Position numbers and translations under genes: made by a program | The notes under the pieces: model-generated | What the model saw: the letters and a program-made list of their open reading frames with translations, nothing else | The model's database searches: none | Told to the model about the DNA's origin: nothing | Part shown: in pieces, positions 31,345 through 39,740 of the stretch | Position numbering within the stretch: the stretch's first letter is position 1 | How the letters are laid out: the number at the start of each line of letters is the position of its first letter | Assembly: GCA_050330195.1 (NCBI GenBank) | Contig: JBHJOB010000084.1 | Location: forward strand, 1-41,168 | From: JAHQVI01 sp050330195 | GTDB lineage: Bacteria; Pseudomonadota; Alphaproteobacteria; Rhizobiales; Rhodomicrobiaceae | Length of the DNA stretch: 41,168 nucleotides | Reading direction: 5' to 3'

Positions 31345-32595
31345 CTAAGAATTGCACGCAGCGCGGCCGGCCGGCGGCGTCAATTCCAGCCGAACGGCAA
31401 TTCCGGCCAGCAACGAGGCGATGCCGCCGACAACAGCAAGCGTCCACAGGATCGTGTTGATCGACACGCCCCAATCCATCGCATAGCCGAGGACCGCGGG
31501 GCCGCCGGCCGTCCCGGCAACCATCAGGGTCGTCGCCAGGGCGCGGATCGCCCCGACATTGGTGACGCCGAAAAGCTCGACCCAGAGCGCGGTCAGGACC
31601 GTCTTGAGGAAACCGGCGGTGAGGCCCGTGGCGGCCAGCAGCAGAAACAGCGCGCTCCAGTGGCTTGTCGAGGCCGTCAGGCAAAGGCTGAGCAGGAACG
31701 GCACCAGCAAGAGCGGCGTTATGCGCAAAGCTGTGAAATGGTCAACCAGCCGACCCGATACAAGCAGGCCTACGGCATTCATCACCGCATAGAGGGTGAA
31801 CGCCGATGCAACCAGCTCCAGCGGCCAGACCTTGTGGTTCGCCACCGTTTCGATGTGAAACAGCAGCGCCGTCGAGGTGAAGGGCATATAGAGAAACAGC
31901 AGCAGCGCGAGCCAGAAGAAGCGGCTGCGCGCAACGGTCGCCGCGCCGTTCCTCAACGTGGGACGTGGCCCGGCGCCATGACTTGCCGGTTTACTGAATT
32001 CGCTGCGCCGCACCAGCAGAGCCTGCGACAGGGGCAGACCGGCGAGCAGGATGGCGAAACCGACTGCGGCGTAGGTGCTTTGCCAGCCTATGACGCCGAT
32101 CAGGGCAACGGCCATCAGCGGCAACACGCCTTCGCCCAGCGAAATGCCCATGCCCGTCAATGACAGCGCCGTGCCGCGATCCCTGCCGAAATAGCGCGCC
32201 GTGGCCGTTGCCTCGATATGGGTCATCAGCCCCTGCCCCGTCAGCCGCAGAAGCACGATGGCCGCAATCGCGAGCGGCACCGTATTCGCCGACGCCATCA
32301 GCAGGCAGGCAAGGCCGAGGCCGACCGTCGATGCGCCGGCGAAAAGCCGTAGGTCGATGCGGTCGATCCAGTGGCCGAGGAAGGTCAGAAACCCCGCGCT
32401 CGCCAGCGTGCCCAGCAGGTAGATGCCGCCCATTTCACCCGCGCTCAGCCCGAGATGGGCCGAAAGCGAGCCGACGAACAGCGCGATAAAGAAAGTCTGG
32501 CCGGGGCTCGACAGGAACGTATGCAGAAAGCCAAAGGCGAGCGGCGCCGGGTATTGCGACATCAGCCGCGCATAGTCACGAAACAGATTTTTCAT
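31345..32595 (-). CDS. Major facilitator superfamily transporter
   Basis: The 416-residue inner-membrane protein has about twelve predicted helices and the MFS loop pattern (GHWIDRIDLRLF after helix 2, GRDRGTALSLTGMG after helix 4). It exchanges a small molecule across the inner membrane; the substrate cannot be read from the sequence. Helices 1-2 (FIALFVGSLSAHLGLSAGEMGGIYLLGTLASAGFL) and 10-12 are clear. It lies between the EamA permease and prfC, all on the minus strand. The 298-bp gap upstream and 78-bp gap downstream suggest its own promoter. Confidence 0.88.
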   Translation of the reverse strand: MKNLFRDYARLMSQYPAPLAFGFLHTFLSSPGQTFFIALFVGSLSAHLGLSAGEMGGIYLLGTLASAGFLTFLGHWIDRIDLRLFAGASTVGLGLACLLMASANTVPLAIAAIVLLRLTGQGLMTHIEATATARYFGRDRGTALSLTGMGISLGEGVLPLMAVALIGVIGWQSTYAAVGFAILLAGLPLSQALLVRRSEFSKPASHGAGPRPTLRNGAATVARSRFFWLALLLFLYMPFTSTALLFHIETVANHKVWPLELVASAFTLYAVMNAVGLLVSGRLVDHFTALRITPLLLVPFLLSLCLTASTSHWSALFLLLAATGLTAGFLKTVLTALWVELFGVTNVGAIRALATTLMVAGTAGGPAVLGYAMDWGVSINTILWTLAVVGGIASLLAGIAVRLELTPPAGRAACNS

Positions 32596-32893
32596 ATACG
32601 TCCTGCGTTCCCTGCCGCGTGGCGGCCGCCAAGTTCCGCATTATGAAATGCAGATGGTCACGAAATCGTCGCGGAAGGGAAAAGTTCGGTGATCGGCTCC
32701 ATGGCCGGACCACTTGCATCTTTTGCCGATGATCCAGATCCGGATCGCTTCGGGTGGAAGCGTTCTGCCACACATACAGATGTCGTTCCCGCATGCGTGG
32801 AAATAGCGGGAGCTGGGTGCATCTAGACTGATCCCGCTTTACCATGCAGATCCATCCAGCTCAACCTGCGAGCGAAGGAAATTCCCGCAGCGC
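32596..32893. other. Gene-free stretch between the EamA permease and the MFS transporter
   Basis: The 298-bp region lies between two minus-strand genes. A minus-strand frame at 32576-32845 overlaps the MFS start and has basic, unconserved composition, so I do not accept it. I see no terminator with a clear T-run and no definite promoter. Confidence 0.4.
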
Positions 32894-33823
32894 TCAGGCG
32901 GTCTTTTGCGTCCCTCCCCGCAAATAGGGCCAGGCCAGTTCGACCAGAACCGACGAACAGATCACCACGATCGCCAGAATCTGCCATCCCGTGATGGGCT
33001 GGCTGAGGAAGAACAGGGCCAGCAAAGCCGTGATTACGGGCTTGAGGAAGAACAGGTAACTGCCGCGCGTGATGTCGGGCACGGCGCTCAGCCCGCCAAG
33101 CCAGAAGATTTGCGTCAGCGTCGTGTTCCAGAACCCCAATATCAATAGTGCAATGGCGGCTTCGGCGGGTTTGTCGAACAGCTCCACCGGATTGACCCAG
33201 CGGGCAAAGGCCACGCCGACGATGATCCACAGGCCAACCGCGCCGATGGTCAGGCTGATGGTCGTGATGCGGATCGCGCCGTATTTCTGGATGTAGGGCT
33301 TGACGAGGACCGCATAGGCGGAGCCGAGCACCGCGCAGCCAAGGGTCAGGAAAATGCCGGTCAGCGTTCCGTCATTGTCGGCCAGTTCGGCGAGATAGCC
33401 GTCGGTCAGCAACAGCGCCACGCCAAGGACGGCGGCAAAACCGCTGATGAGTTTCGGCGCGGTAATGGGTGCTCGATTGACGGCAAGATTTGTCAGACCG
33501 ACGAAAATCGGCATGGTTGTCACGAGCGTGCCGACCTGCACCACGGTCGCGTAGTCGAGCGCCCAGTGAAAGAACAGATAGGCAAGGCTGACGCCGATGA
33601 TCGAGAGCGGAACCAGCCCGCGCCAGTCGGCGGCGAGCGGCGAGATCAGATCGCGCTGGCGGGGCCAGACCGCGCAGATCAACAGCAGGCCGAATGCGCC
33701 CAGCATATACCGCCAGACCGACGCTTCCGGCCCGGATACGCCGGACAGCACGGCAAAGAACTCGCTGGAGGCATGACCCAGCACGCCGATGAAGACCATC
33801 AGATAGGCGACCCAGGCGACCAT
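32894..33823 (-). CDS. EamA/DMT-family permease
   Basis: The 309-residue protein has ten predicted helices in two EamA halves, as in drug/metabolite transporters (RhaT, YdcZ type). The first half ends around LLLTDGYLAEL and the second begins at GTLTGIFLTLGCAVLGSAYAVLVKPYIQKYG. WLGGLSAVPDITRGSYLFFLKPVITALLALFFLSQPIT is the usual penultimate block. Its start overlaps the hydrolase stop codon by one base (TGATG), so the two are co-translated. The exported or imported solute is unknown; DMT proteins often export metabolites. Confidence 0.87.
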   Translation of the reverse strand: MVAWVAYLMVFIGVLGHASSEFFAVLSGVSGPEASVWRYMLGAFGLLLICAVWPRQRDLISPLAADWRGLVPLSIIGVSLAYLFFHWALDYATVVQVGTLVTTMPIFVGLTNLAVNRAPITAPKLISGFAAVLGVALLLTDGYLAELADNDGTLTGIFLTLGCAVLGSAYAVLVKPYIQKYGAIRITTISLTIGAVGLWIIVGVAFARWVNPVELFDKPAEAAIALLILGFWNTTLTQIFWLGGLSAVPDITRGSYLFFLKPVITALLALFFLSQPITGWQILAIVVICSSVLVELAWPYLRGGTQKTA

Positions 33824-34653
33824 CAGGATCGCGTCTTTCTGCTTGCGTGGATGCGCGTTCCGAAGCCGCTCAGCAGAGATGCCAGCGTCTCGGGCGCTTC
33901 GGCGGGGATGAGGTGACCGATTTCGGGGAGCGCGACATGCTCCAGATCAGGCATAAGCGCCGCCAGCCGCGCCACGTCGGCTCCATTATAGAAAACGCGG
34001 TCCTGAAGCCCGGTGACATTCAGCACCGGCACCACCACGCGGCTCCACTCCACGTTCCAGTTTGCCGCCCGCCCGCCGCTGAGCAGGCGCACGACGCCGT
34101 TTTCAGGTCCGGGCGGAAGGTATGCCGCCGCGCCCAGCCGGTTGCCGCGCATTCGCGCCAGATAGGCCGGACCGACCAGCATCGGCAGGAACAGGTCCAT
34201 GACAAGCTCCGGCCCGCCAAGTCCCGCCGCGCGGAAGATCGCTTCGTTCACCCAGTCGAGCGCGACGCCGGGCGCGCGCAGCGTGTTGAGATAGACGAAA
34301 CCTGCCGCCGGCGCGCCAGCCAGAAAGGCCTTGGTGGCGAACAGTCCGCCGATGGAGAGGCCCGTGAGAATGGGGCGCGGCGGTGTGACATGATCGAGCA
34401 GCGCTCCCAGATCCTCGACATGGACAGCTTCCTCAAGCGGCTCCTCGACCAGAGCCGGGCTGTTTTCCTGACCGCGCATGTTGTAGGCCAGCGTGCCGAA
34501 CCCTTCCGCCCGCAGCGCCGGAGCGATGACGCCCTGCCACTGCGCCGTCGAGCCGGTGATCGCATTGACGAAAACGAAGGTGGGCCGCTCGCCGGCAGGC
34601 GCGTCATATTCGTAATGAAGCTTCGCGCCATTACCGCGATCGAGTTGGTCCAT
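33823..34653 (-). CDS. Alpha/beta-fold hydrolase
   Basis: The 276-residue protein is a soluble alpha/beta hydrolase. The nucleophile elbow is GLSIGG with Ser100, the acid Asp218 (VTGLQDRVFY) and the base His247 (PEIGHLIPAEAPE). The oxyanion strand VFVNAITGSTAQW follows the first beta strand. ATG 34653 is chosen because GGGAGGA lies ten bases upstream; longer frames start without one. It forms a two-gene unit with the EamA permease, which suggests a hydrolytic product that is then transported. The ester or amide substrate is unknown. Confidence 0.85.
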   Translation of the reverse strand: MDQLDRGNGAKLHYEYDAPAGERPTFVFVNAITGSTAQWQGVIAPALRAEGFGTLAYNMRGQENSPALVEEPLEEAVHVEDLGALLDHVTPPRPILTGLSIGGLFATKAFLAGAPAAGFVYLNTLRAPGVALDWVNEAIFRAAGLGGPELVMDLFLPMLVGPAYLARMRGNRLGAAAYLPPGPENGVVRLLSGGRAANWNVEWSRVVVPVLNVTGLQDRVFYNGADVARLAALMPDLEHVALPEIGHLIPAEAPETLASLLSGFGTRIHASRKTRS

Positions 34654-34832
34654 CTGTTGTTCTTCCTCCCGCCAAGCCGCCGAGACTATCATTCCTACCG
34701 ATTTAACGCACCTTGTGGGCAAACGTTCTATGAAATTTCTCATAACGTATGAGAACGTCCATTGCGAGTTGCGCAGTTGAAGAACTCATGAAATAGAAGG
34801 CGCTCCTGGTCCATGAGAGATGGGGGCTCCTC

Positions 34833-35567
34833 ATGCCGTTGCTTGGTTTGATGCATCTTCTGATTGGTATCGGCTTCGCTTATCACGCACACCAGACAGG
34901 CCGACCGCAGTTCTGGATGTTCATTCTACTGTTCATGCCGCTTGTCGGGCCGCTCGCCTACGTGCTGATCGAGCTTGTGCCGGAAATGCTTTCCGGCCGA
35001 GGCGCACGGAAAATCGCGTCAGGCGTTGGCAATCTGGTCGATCCGGATCGTGAATGGCGCCGTCGCTATAGCGATGCGCTTGGAACGGACTCTGTCCAGA
35101 CCAAGAAGGAACTGGCCGAGGAATGCGAGCGCCGCAATATGTGGGCGGAAGCGATCCAGCTCTACGAAACGGCGGCTCAGGGCATATTCGCTGACGATAA
35201 ATCACTGTTGTTCCGTCTTGCACGCGCTCAATTCGGTGCTGGCAATGCAGCGGCCTGCCTGACGACGTTGGACAAGCTGCGTCATGCTCATCCGGATCTG
35301 ACCGACCAGGAAGCCCATCTCCTTTATACGCGCGCGCTTGAGAGCCAGAACCGCCTGACCGAGGCAGCCGTGGAATATCAGGCATTATGCGGCTATTATG
35401 CCGGGCTCGAAGCCCGCACGCGCTATGGCCTCCTGCTCCTGCGCATTGGCGCTCCTGATCAGGCTCGAACGGTATTTCAGGATGTGGTTCGAGCGGGAAC
35501 CGCGCGTCGCCGCCTGCTTATCGAGGCGGATAAGCAATGGCTCAAGGTCGCCAAGGCAAACCTGTGA
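34833..35567 (+). CDS. Membrane-anchored tetratricopeptide repeat protein
   Basis: The 244-residue protein begins with two hydrophobic helices (LLGLMHLLIGIGFAYH and FWMFILLFMPLVGPLAYVLIEL) that resemble the PLDc_N membrane module. A cytoplasmic part with about four TPR-like helix pairs follows (RRNMWAEAIQLYETAAQGIF, SLLFRLARAQFGAGNAAACLTTLDKL, AHLLYTRALESQNRLTEAAVEYQAL, LLLRIGAPDQARTVFQDVV). It probably holds a protein complex at the inner membrane, with no known partner here. GGGGG precedes ATG 34833. It is divergent from the hydrolase and converges with the cupin gene, so it is likely monocistronic. Confidence 0.8.
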   Translation: MPLLGLMHLLIGIGFAYHAHQTGRPQFWMFILLFMPLVGPLAYVLIELVPEMLSGRGARKIASGVGNLVDPDREWRRRYSDALGTDSVQTKKELAEECERRNMWAEAIQLYETAAQGIFADDKSLLFRLARAQFGAGNAAACLTTLDKLRHAHPDLTDQEAHLLYTRALESQNRLTEAAVEYQALCGYYAGLEARTRYGLLLLRIGAPDQARTVFQDVVRAGTARRRLLIEADKQWLKVAKANL

Positions 35568-35594
35568 GATCGCGGCGTTGGCGCCGTCATCGTT

Positions 35595-36107
35595 TTATTG
35601 ATCATGCGCTTCCCACGGATTGTCGGCTCCACGCACCGGGTCATATTCCGGCGCATTGACGGCTGCTATTCGTTCGCGTGCGGCGGACAGTGTTGCCGAA
35701 CCGTCGCGGCACATATCGTAATCGCGTGTCCCCGCCGGATAGCCGCCGACGACGAGGAAATCGGAACTCGCCTCAAGCTTCCTGTGTCCGGTGCCGGCCG
35801 GCAGCACCACGGCATCGCCCGCCTTGACCTCGACCTCAGGCCCTCCGGGACCGCCAAGCATCAGCCGCGCCGCACCCGCTGCAATGCCGAGCACTTCATG
35901 CGCGTTCGAATGATAATGATGATAGGAAAACACACCGTTACGCCACTGCGCGGGCCAGTCATTGCGGGCGAACAGTTCCTCGAAGGCCAACGCCGTGGCC
36001 TCCGCATCTTTTCCGGTCACGACGCCGCGATAGAGAAGGACTGGCAGCTCCGGATTGTTCGGCACCCAGTCATGGGGCTCAAGCAGCATGGTCTCAAGCT
36101 TGTGCAT
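35595..36107 (-). CDS. Cupin-domain protein (YjlB-like)
   Basis: The 170-residue protein is a single cupin barrel. The metal-binding histidines are in FSYHHYHSNAHEVLGIAAG, and a second histidine in VVLPAGTGHRKLEAS. The N terminus LEPHDWVPNNPELPVLLYRG matches the YjlB group of uncharacterised cupins. ATG 36107 has AGGAGGA seven bases upstream, which decides the start. It follows the IlvD/Edd gene by 79 bp on the same strand, so it may be part of that transcript. The enzymatic role is unknown. Confidence 0.87.
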   Translation of the reverse strand: MHKLETMLLEPHDWVPNNPELPVLLYRGVVTGKDAEATALAFEELFARNDWPAQWRNGVFSYHHYHSNAHEVLGIAAGAARLMLGGPGGPEVEVKAGDAVVLPAGTGHRKLEASSDFLVVGGYPAGTRDYDMCRDGSATLSAARERIAAVNAPEYDPVRGADNPWEAHDQ

Positions 36108-36186
36108 CGTGCGCTCCTCCTGTTGGCATTTCGGAATAACACGCAATGCGCTTGTGTGGTTTCACCCCGAATAAAGCTGCCGCGTG

Positions 36187-37899
36187 TCAGTTTCCGACCG
36201 GCTTCATGAAGGCAAAATCGCATCCCTCGTCCGCCTGCAAGACCTGCTCGGCATAAAGACGGTCATAGCCGCGCAAGCGTGACGGATCGCGAGCCGTTTG
36301 CGGCAGCTCCGAGCGCCTTTTCGTCAGTTCCGCTTCGTCCACGAGCAGGTCGATCCGCCGCTCCGACACGGACAGCCGGATGCGGTCGCCATTGCGCACC
36401 AGCGCCAGCGGCCCGCCAGCCGCCGCTTCCGGCGCGACATGCAGCACGATGGTGCCGAACGCCGTTCCCGACATGCGGGCGTCGGAAATCCGCACCATGT
36501 CCTTGACGCCCCTGGAGGACAGCTTCTTCGGAATCGGCAGGTAGCCTGCCTCGGGCATCGCCGCCGCGCTGGTCGGTCCGGCATTCTGCAGGACAAGGAA
36601 GTCGTCCGCCGTGACGTCGAGATCGGGATCGTCGATCCGCGCGGCCAGATCCTCCAGCGAGGTGAAGACGACCGCGCGGCCATCCTTCTCGAACAGGCTC
36701 CTGTCCGCCGCCGAACGCTTCAGGATCGCCCCGCGCGGCGCAAGCGAACCGAACAGCGCGACCAGCCCGCCCTGCGGTTCGATGGGGCTGTCAACGCTCG
36801 CCACGACATTGCGGTCAACCGGCGTGTCCTCGGCCGCGAGCCGCTGCCCCAGCGTCTCGCCGGTCACGGTCATGCAGTCCAGATTGAGCAGCGGCTTCAA
36901 TTCGCGCAGCACCGCGCCGAGGCCGCCCGCGAAGAAGAAATCCTCCATGTAATGCGCGCCGACCGGCTTCAGATTGACGAGCACCGGCGTCGTCTCCGAC
37001 AGCTCGTTCAGCCAGCTCAGCGGAATGTCGATGCCGCGCCGTCCCGCGATAGCGGTCAGGTGAATGATGGCGTTGGTGGACCCGCCGATCGCCAGCAGGA
37101 CGCGGAGTGCATTTTCAACCGAGGCGCGCGTGATGATCTGCGACGGCCTGATCGGATTGGCGATCAGCCGAACCGCCGCCGCGCCCGAGGCTTCAGCCGC
37201 GCGCAGCCGGTCCGCGTGAGGCGCAGGGATCGCCGCCGTGCCCGGCAGCGACATGCCAAGCGCTTCGGCGATACAGGCCATGGTCGAAGCCGTTCCCATG
37301 ACCGCGCATGTGCCGGCCGTCGTCGCCAGACGCGCCTCGATATTGCCGATCTCCTGTGCATCGATCTCGCCCGCGCGGTATTTCGCCCAGAAACGGCGGC
37401 AATCGGTGCACGCGCCAAGCCGCTCGCCGCCATAGCGCGAGGTCATCATCGGACCGGCGACAAGCTGGATCGCGGGCAGGTCCGCCGACGCCGCCCCCAT
37501 GAGCTGGGCCGGGACCGTCTTGTCGCAACCGCCCATCAGCACGACGGCCTCCATCGGCTGCGCGCGGATCATTTCCTCCGTATCCATCGCCATCAGATTG
37601 CGGAATTTGAGGCTGGTCGGGTTGAGGAAAACCTCGCCGAGCGAGACGGTCGGGAACTCCAGCGGCAGCGCCCCCGCCGCCAGCACGCCGCGTTTCACCG
37701 CGTCGAGCATCTCGGGAAAGTGACGGTGGCAATTGTTGAAGCCCGAACCGGAATAAGCGATGCCGACAATGCGTTTGGCCAGCATCTCGCGCGAATAGCC
37801 CATCGAACTGGCGAAGGATTTGCGCAGATACAGGGAAAAATCCCGGTCGCCGTAATTTGTCAGGCCCTTCGCCAGGCCCTGATCGTCTGCCTTGTCCAT
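36187..37899 (-). CDS. IlvD/Edd-family dehydratase, sugar-acid type
   Basis: The 570-residue protein is a [2Fe-2S] or [4Fe-4S] cluster dehydratase. Cluster ligands are Cys57 (GSGFNNCHRHF), Cys125 (MGGCDKTVPA) and Cys198 (TAGTCAVMGTASTM). The ALGMSLPGTAAIPAP, IGGSTNAIIHLTAIAGRRG and RISDARMSGTAFGTIVLHVAPEAAAGGPLALVRNGDRIRL blocks are typical. The pattern is closer to sugar-acid dehydratases (arabinonate, xylonate type) than to IlvD of branched-chain synthesis. ATG 37899 (MDKADDQGLAKGL) is chosen; ATG 37914 adds five residues. It begins about 39 nt after the ureG stop. With the XylX-like FAH protein it could act in pentonate degradation. Confidence 0.88.
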   Translation of the reverse strand: MDKADDQGLAKGLTNYGDRDFSLYLRKSFASSMGYSREMLAKRIVGIAYSGSGFNNCHRHFPEMLDAVKRGVLAAGALPLEFPTVSLGEVFLNPTSLKFRNLMAMDTEEMIRAQPMEAVVLMGGCDKTVPAQLMGAASADLPAIQLVAGPMMTSRYGGERLGACTDCRRFWAKYRAGEIDAQEIGNIEARLATTAGTCAVMGTASTMACIAEALGMSLPGTAAIPAPHADRLRAAEASGAAAVRLIANPIRPSQIITRASVENALRVLLAIGGSTNAIIHLTAIAGRRGIDIPLSWLNELSETTPVLVNLKPVGAHYMEDFFFAGGLGAVLRELKPLLNLDCMTVTGETLGQRLAAEDTPVDRNVVASVDSPIEPQGGLVALFGSLAPRGAILKRSAADRSLFEKDGRAVVFTSLEDLAARIDDPDLDVTADDFLVLQNAGPTSAAAMPEAGYLPIPKKLSSRGVKDMVRISDARMSGTAFGTIVLHVAPEAAAGGPLALVRNGDRIRLSVSERRIDLLVDEAELTKRRSELPQTARDPSRLRGYDRLYAEQVLQADEGCDFAFMKPVGN

Positions 37900-37937
37900 T
37901 TCGCACCGTCCCATATTTTCATACAGGATTATCCCGG

Positions 37938-38588
37938 TTATGGTCCGGTCACAAGCCGGCGCGGTTCTTGTCCGGTCAGACCGCCATTCCGCCTGATGAA
38001 CGCGGCGATCTCTTCAACGCCGTCACTGGTCCGAAGATTGGCGAAGACGAAGGGCTTGTCGCCCCGCGCCTTGGCTGTGTCAGCGCGCATGGCGTCCAGA
38101 TCGACGCCGACATGGGGCGCAAGCTCGGTCTTGTTGATGACCAGCAGATCGGATTTCGTGATCCCCGGTCCTCCTTTGCGCGGAATATCGCCGCCTTGCG
38201 CGACGTCGATCACGTAAATCGTCAGATCGGCGAGGTCCGGCGAGAATGTCGCCGCCAGATTGTCGCCGCCGGACTCGATCAACACCAGTTCCAGCCCCGG
38301 CAGCAGACCGCGCATCTCGGCAATCGCCGCCAGATTGATCGAGCAATCCTCGCGAATGGCCGTATGCGGACAGCCGCCGGTCTCGACGCCCCGGATGCGC
38401 TCCAGGGGCAGAACCTGCATCCGCATCAGCGCCTCGGCGTCCTCGCGCGTATAGATGTCGTTGGTAATGACGCACATGTCGGTGCTGGCGGCCATTTCGC
38501 GGCAGAGCGCGGCTGTCAGCGTCGTCTTGCCGGTGCCGACAGGACCGCCGATCCCGACGCGCAAGGGACCGTGAGGCGAAGCGGTCAT
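37938..38588 (-). CDS. ureG: Urease accessory GTPase UreG
   Basis: The 216-residue SIMIBI GTPase drives nickel insertion into urease together with UreD, UreF and UreE. The P-loop is GGPVGTGKTTL (Lys21). DIYTREDAEAL, GVETGGCPHTAIREDCSINL with the metal-binding CPH, LVLIESGGDNLAATFSPDLADLTIYVIDVAQGGDIPRKGGPGITKSDLLVINK with guanine specificity in the NK stretch complete the family set. ATG 38588 overlaps the DUF3995 gene end as ATGA; ATG 38600 is the alternative and adds four residues. The gene is complete. Confidence 0.96.
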   Translation of the reverse strand: MTASPHGPLRVGIGGPVGTGKTTLTAALCREMAASTDMCVITNDIYTREDAEALMRMQVLPLERIRGVETGGCPHTAIREDCSINLAAIAEMRGLLPGLELVLIESGGDNLAATFSPDLADLTIYVIDVAQGGDIPRKGGPGITKSDLLVINKTELAPHVGVDLDAMRADTAKARGDKPFVFANLRTSDGVEEIAAFIRRNGGLTGQEPRRLVTGP

Positions 38589-39058
38589 GGCGTGATCCAT
38601 CCAAGTGAAAGCAGGAACGCGAAAGCCAGCCCGATCAGCAGGCAGAGCGGACCATAGAGCCGCCTGTCATTGGTGGCGAAGGGCTCTTCCGGAAATCGCT
38701 CCCGCCATGCTGGCAGGTAGGCAGCCACCCCGCGCGCGAGAAACGCGATCGCCAGGCCGTATCCGGCGAGCACGGTCAACTCCGACGGCAGAGGCGAGGG
38801 CGGCAGGCCGAGAAAAGCTGAAAGCGGCCAGCATCCGGCGAGAAACAGGACAAAGGCGACTGTGTAGCAGGCCGTATCGCTCGGCATTTCGCGTATGCCC
38901 GGCGCGCCGACGACAGTTCTGGCCAAAGCCACTTCGTTCTCCTCGGGCCAGAACCCGCCGCGTCCCCAATAGAGGTGGAGCGCCGCCAGGGTCCAGATGA
39001 TGGCTGACAAGACGAAGGCGACGGCGGCTCCACTCAGCATCAGCAAATCATGGATCAT
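38585..39058 (-). CDS. DUF3995 membrane protein within the urease accessory operon
   Basis: The 157-residue protein has four predicted helices: LLMLSGAAVAFVLSAIIWTLAALHLYW, ACYTVAFVLFLAGCWPLSAFLG, LTVLAGYGLAIAFLARGVAAYL and LYGPLCLLIGLAFAFLLSLG. ALHLYWGRGGFWP is the DUF3995 signature as I recall it. It is coupled on both sides: its ATG overlaps the ureF stop (ATGA) and its own stop overlaps the ureG start. Such tight packing between ureF and ureG argues for a urease-related role. The place is where other clusters hold UreJ/HupE nickel permeases, but no nickel-binding histidine motif is evident. The function is unknown. Confidence 0.85.
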   Translation of the reverse strand: MIHDLLMLSGAAVAFVLSAIIWTLAALHLYWGRGGFWPEENEVALARTVVGAPGIREMPSDTACYTVAFVLFLAGCWPLSAFLGLPPSPLPSELTVLAGYGLAIAFLARGVAAYLPAWRERFPEEPFATNDRRLYGPLCLLIGLAFAFLLSLGWITP

Positions 39059-39738
39059 GAACGGAACAGCCTCACCGCCTGCGTTTCGTGCCGGATGGAC
39101 GCAAGGTCGGCGGCGAAGGTCGCGCTGCCGAGATCGTCCTCGCCGGCCACCATAGCGCAATGCGCCGATTCGCGTAATCGCGGCATGAGCGCGGCGAGCA
39201 CGCGCTGACCGTCGAACTGGCCGATCACGCCGAGCCGTATCGCGGCGGAGACCATGTTTGCGGCAAAAGCCGTTGCGTAGGCGAGGAGCGTGGGCGCGAG
39301 ATCAAGGCCATGCGCGCGTGAGGCGGCGCCGACCGCGACGTGTAGGGGGGGACGTTCAAGCGGGAGCGTTTCGCCATCGGCCCATGCCGCATGATAGGCG
39401 TCCATGAAGGCCTGCCCCTGCTGCAACGTTTCTTCCGCACGCTCACGCGATGGCTGAAGCGCGGCGGCCAGCTCGCTCAGCGTGCAGATCTTATCGTCAT
39501 TCGGCGCACGATGGACCAGCGAGAGGATGATCAGATCGTTGCGCAGTGCGCCGTGCGCGGCGATGCTTGAAAGCCAGTCTGTGAGCGTCGCGGCATCTCT
39601 CACGAGGCCACGCGAGGCGGCGGTCTCCAGCCCCTGACTGTAGGCGAAGGCGCCGATCGGAAAGGCGGGCGACAACCAGATCAGCAACTCGGGCGGGAAG
39701 GATGCGTCACGCAAAGCGGTGGATGGCCGGTCGAGCAT
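39055..39738 (-). CDS. ureF: Urease accessory protein UreF
   Basis: The 227-residue protein is the UreF GTPase-activating-like partner of UreG and UreD in urease activation. LLIWLSPAFPIGAFAYSQGLETA is the diagnostic start, followed by DWLSSIAAHGALRNDLIILSLVH. AYATAFAANMVSAAIRLGVIGQFDGQRVLAALMPRL matches the conserved C-terminal part. It starts 2 nt after ureE and its stop overlaps the next gene. No truncation is visible. Confidence 0.95.
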   Translation of the reverse strand: MLDRPSTALRDASFPPELLIWLSPAFPIGAFAYSQGLETAASRGLVRDAATLTDWLSSIAAHGALRNDLIILSLVHRAPNDDKICTLSELAAALQPSRERAEETLQQGQAFMDAYHAAWADGETLPLERPPLHVAVGAASRAHGLDLAPTLLAYATAFAANMVSAAIRLGVIGQFDGQRVLAALMPRLRESAHCAMVAGEDDLGSATFAADLASIRHETQAVRLFRS

Positions 39739-39740
39739 GA

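Noticed and set aside
30424..32163. 579-codon plus-strand open frame
   Set aside because: It runs opposite prfC and the MFS gene across their boundary, so it cannot be a conserved gene.
35573..35586. Hairpin CGGCG-TTGG-CGCCG between the TPR and cupin genes as a terminator
   Set aside because: The stem is only 5 bp and the thymines start several bases later. It may still act weakly, but I do not call it.
36298..38217. 639-codon plus-strand open frame
   Set aside because: It is antisense to the IlvD/Edd gene and ureG, both of which have clear catalytic motifs.
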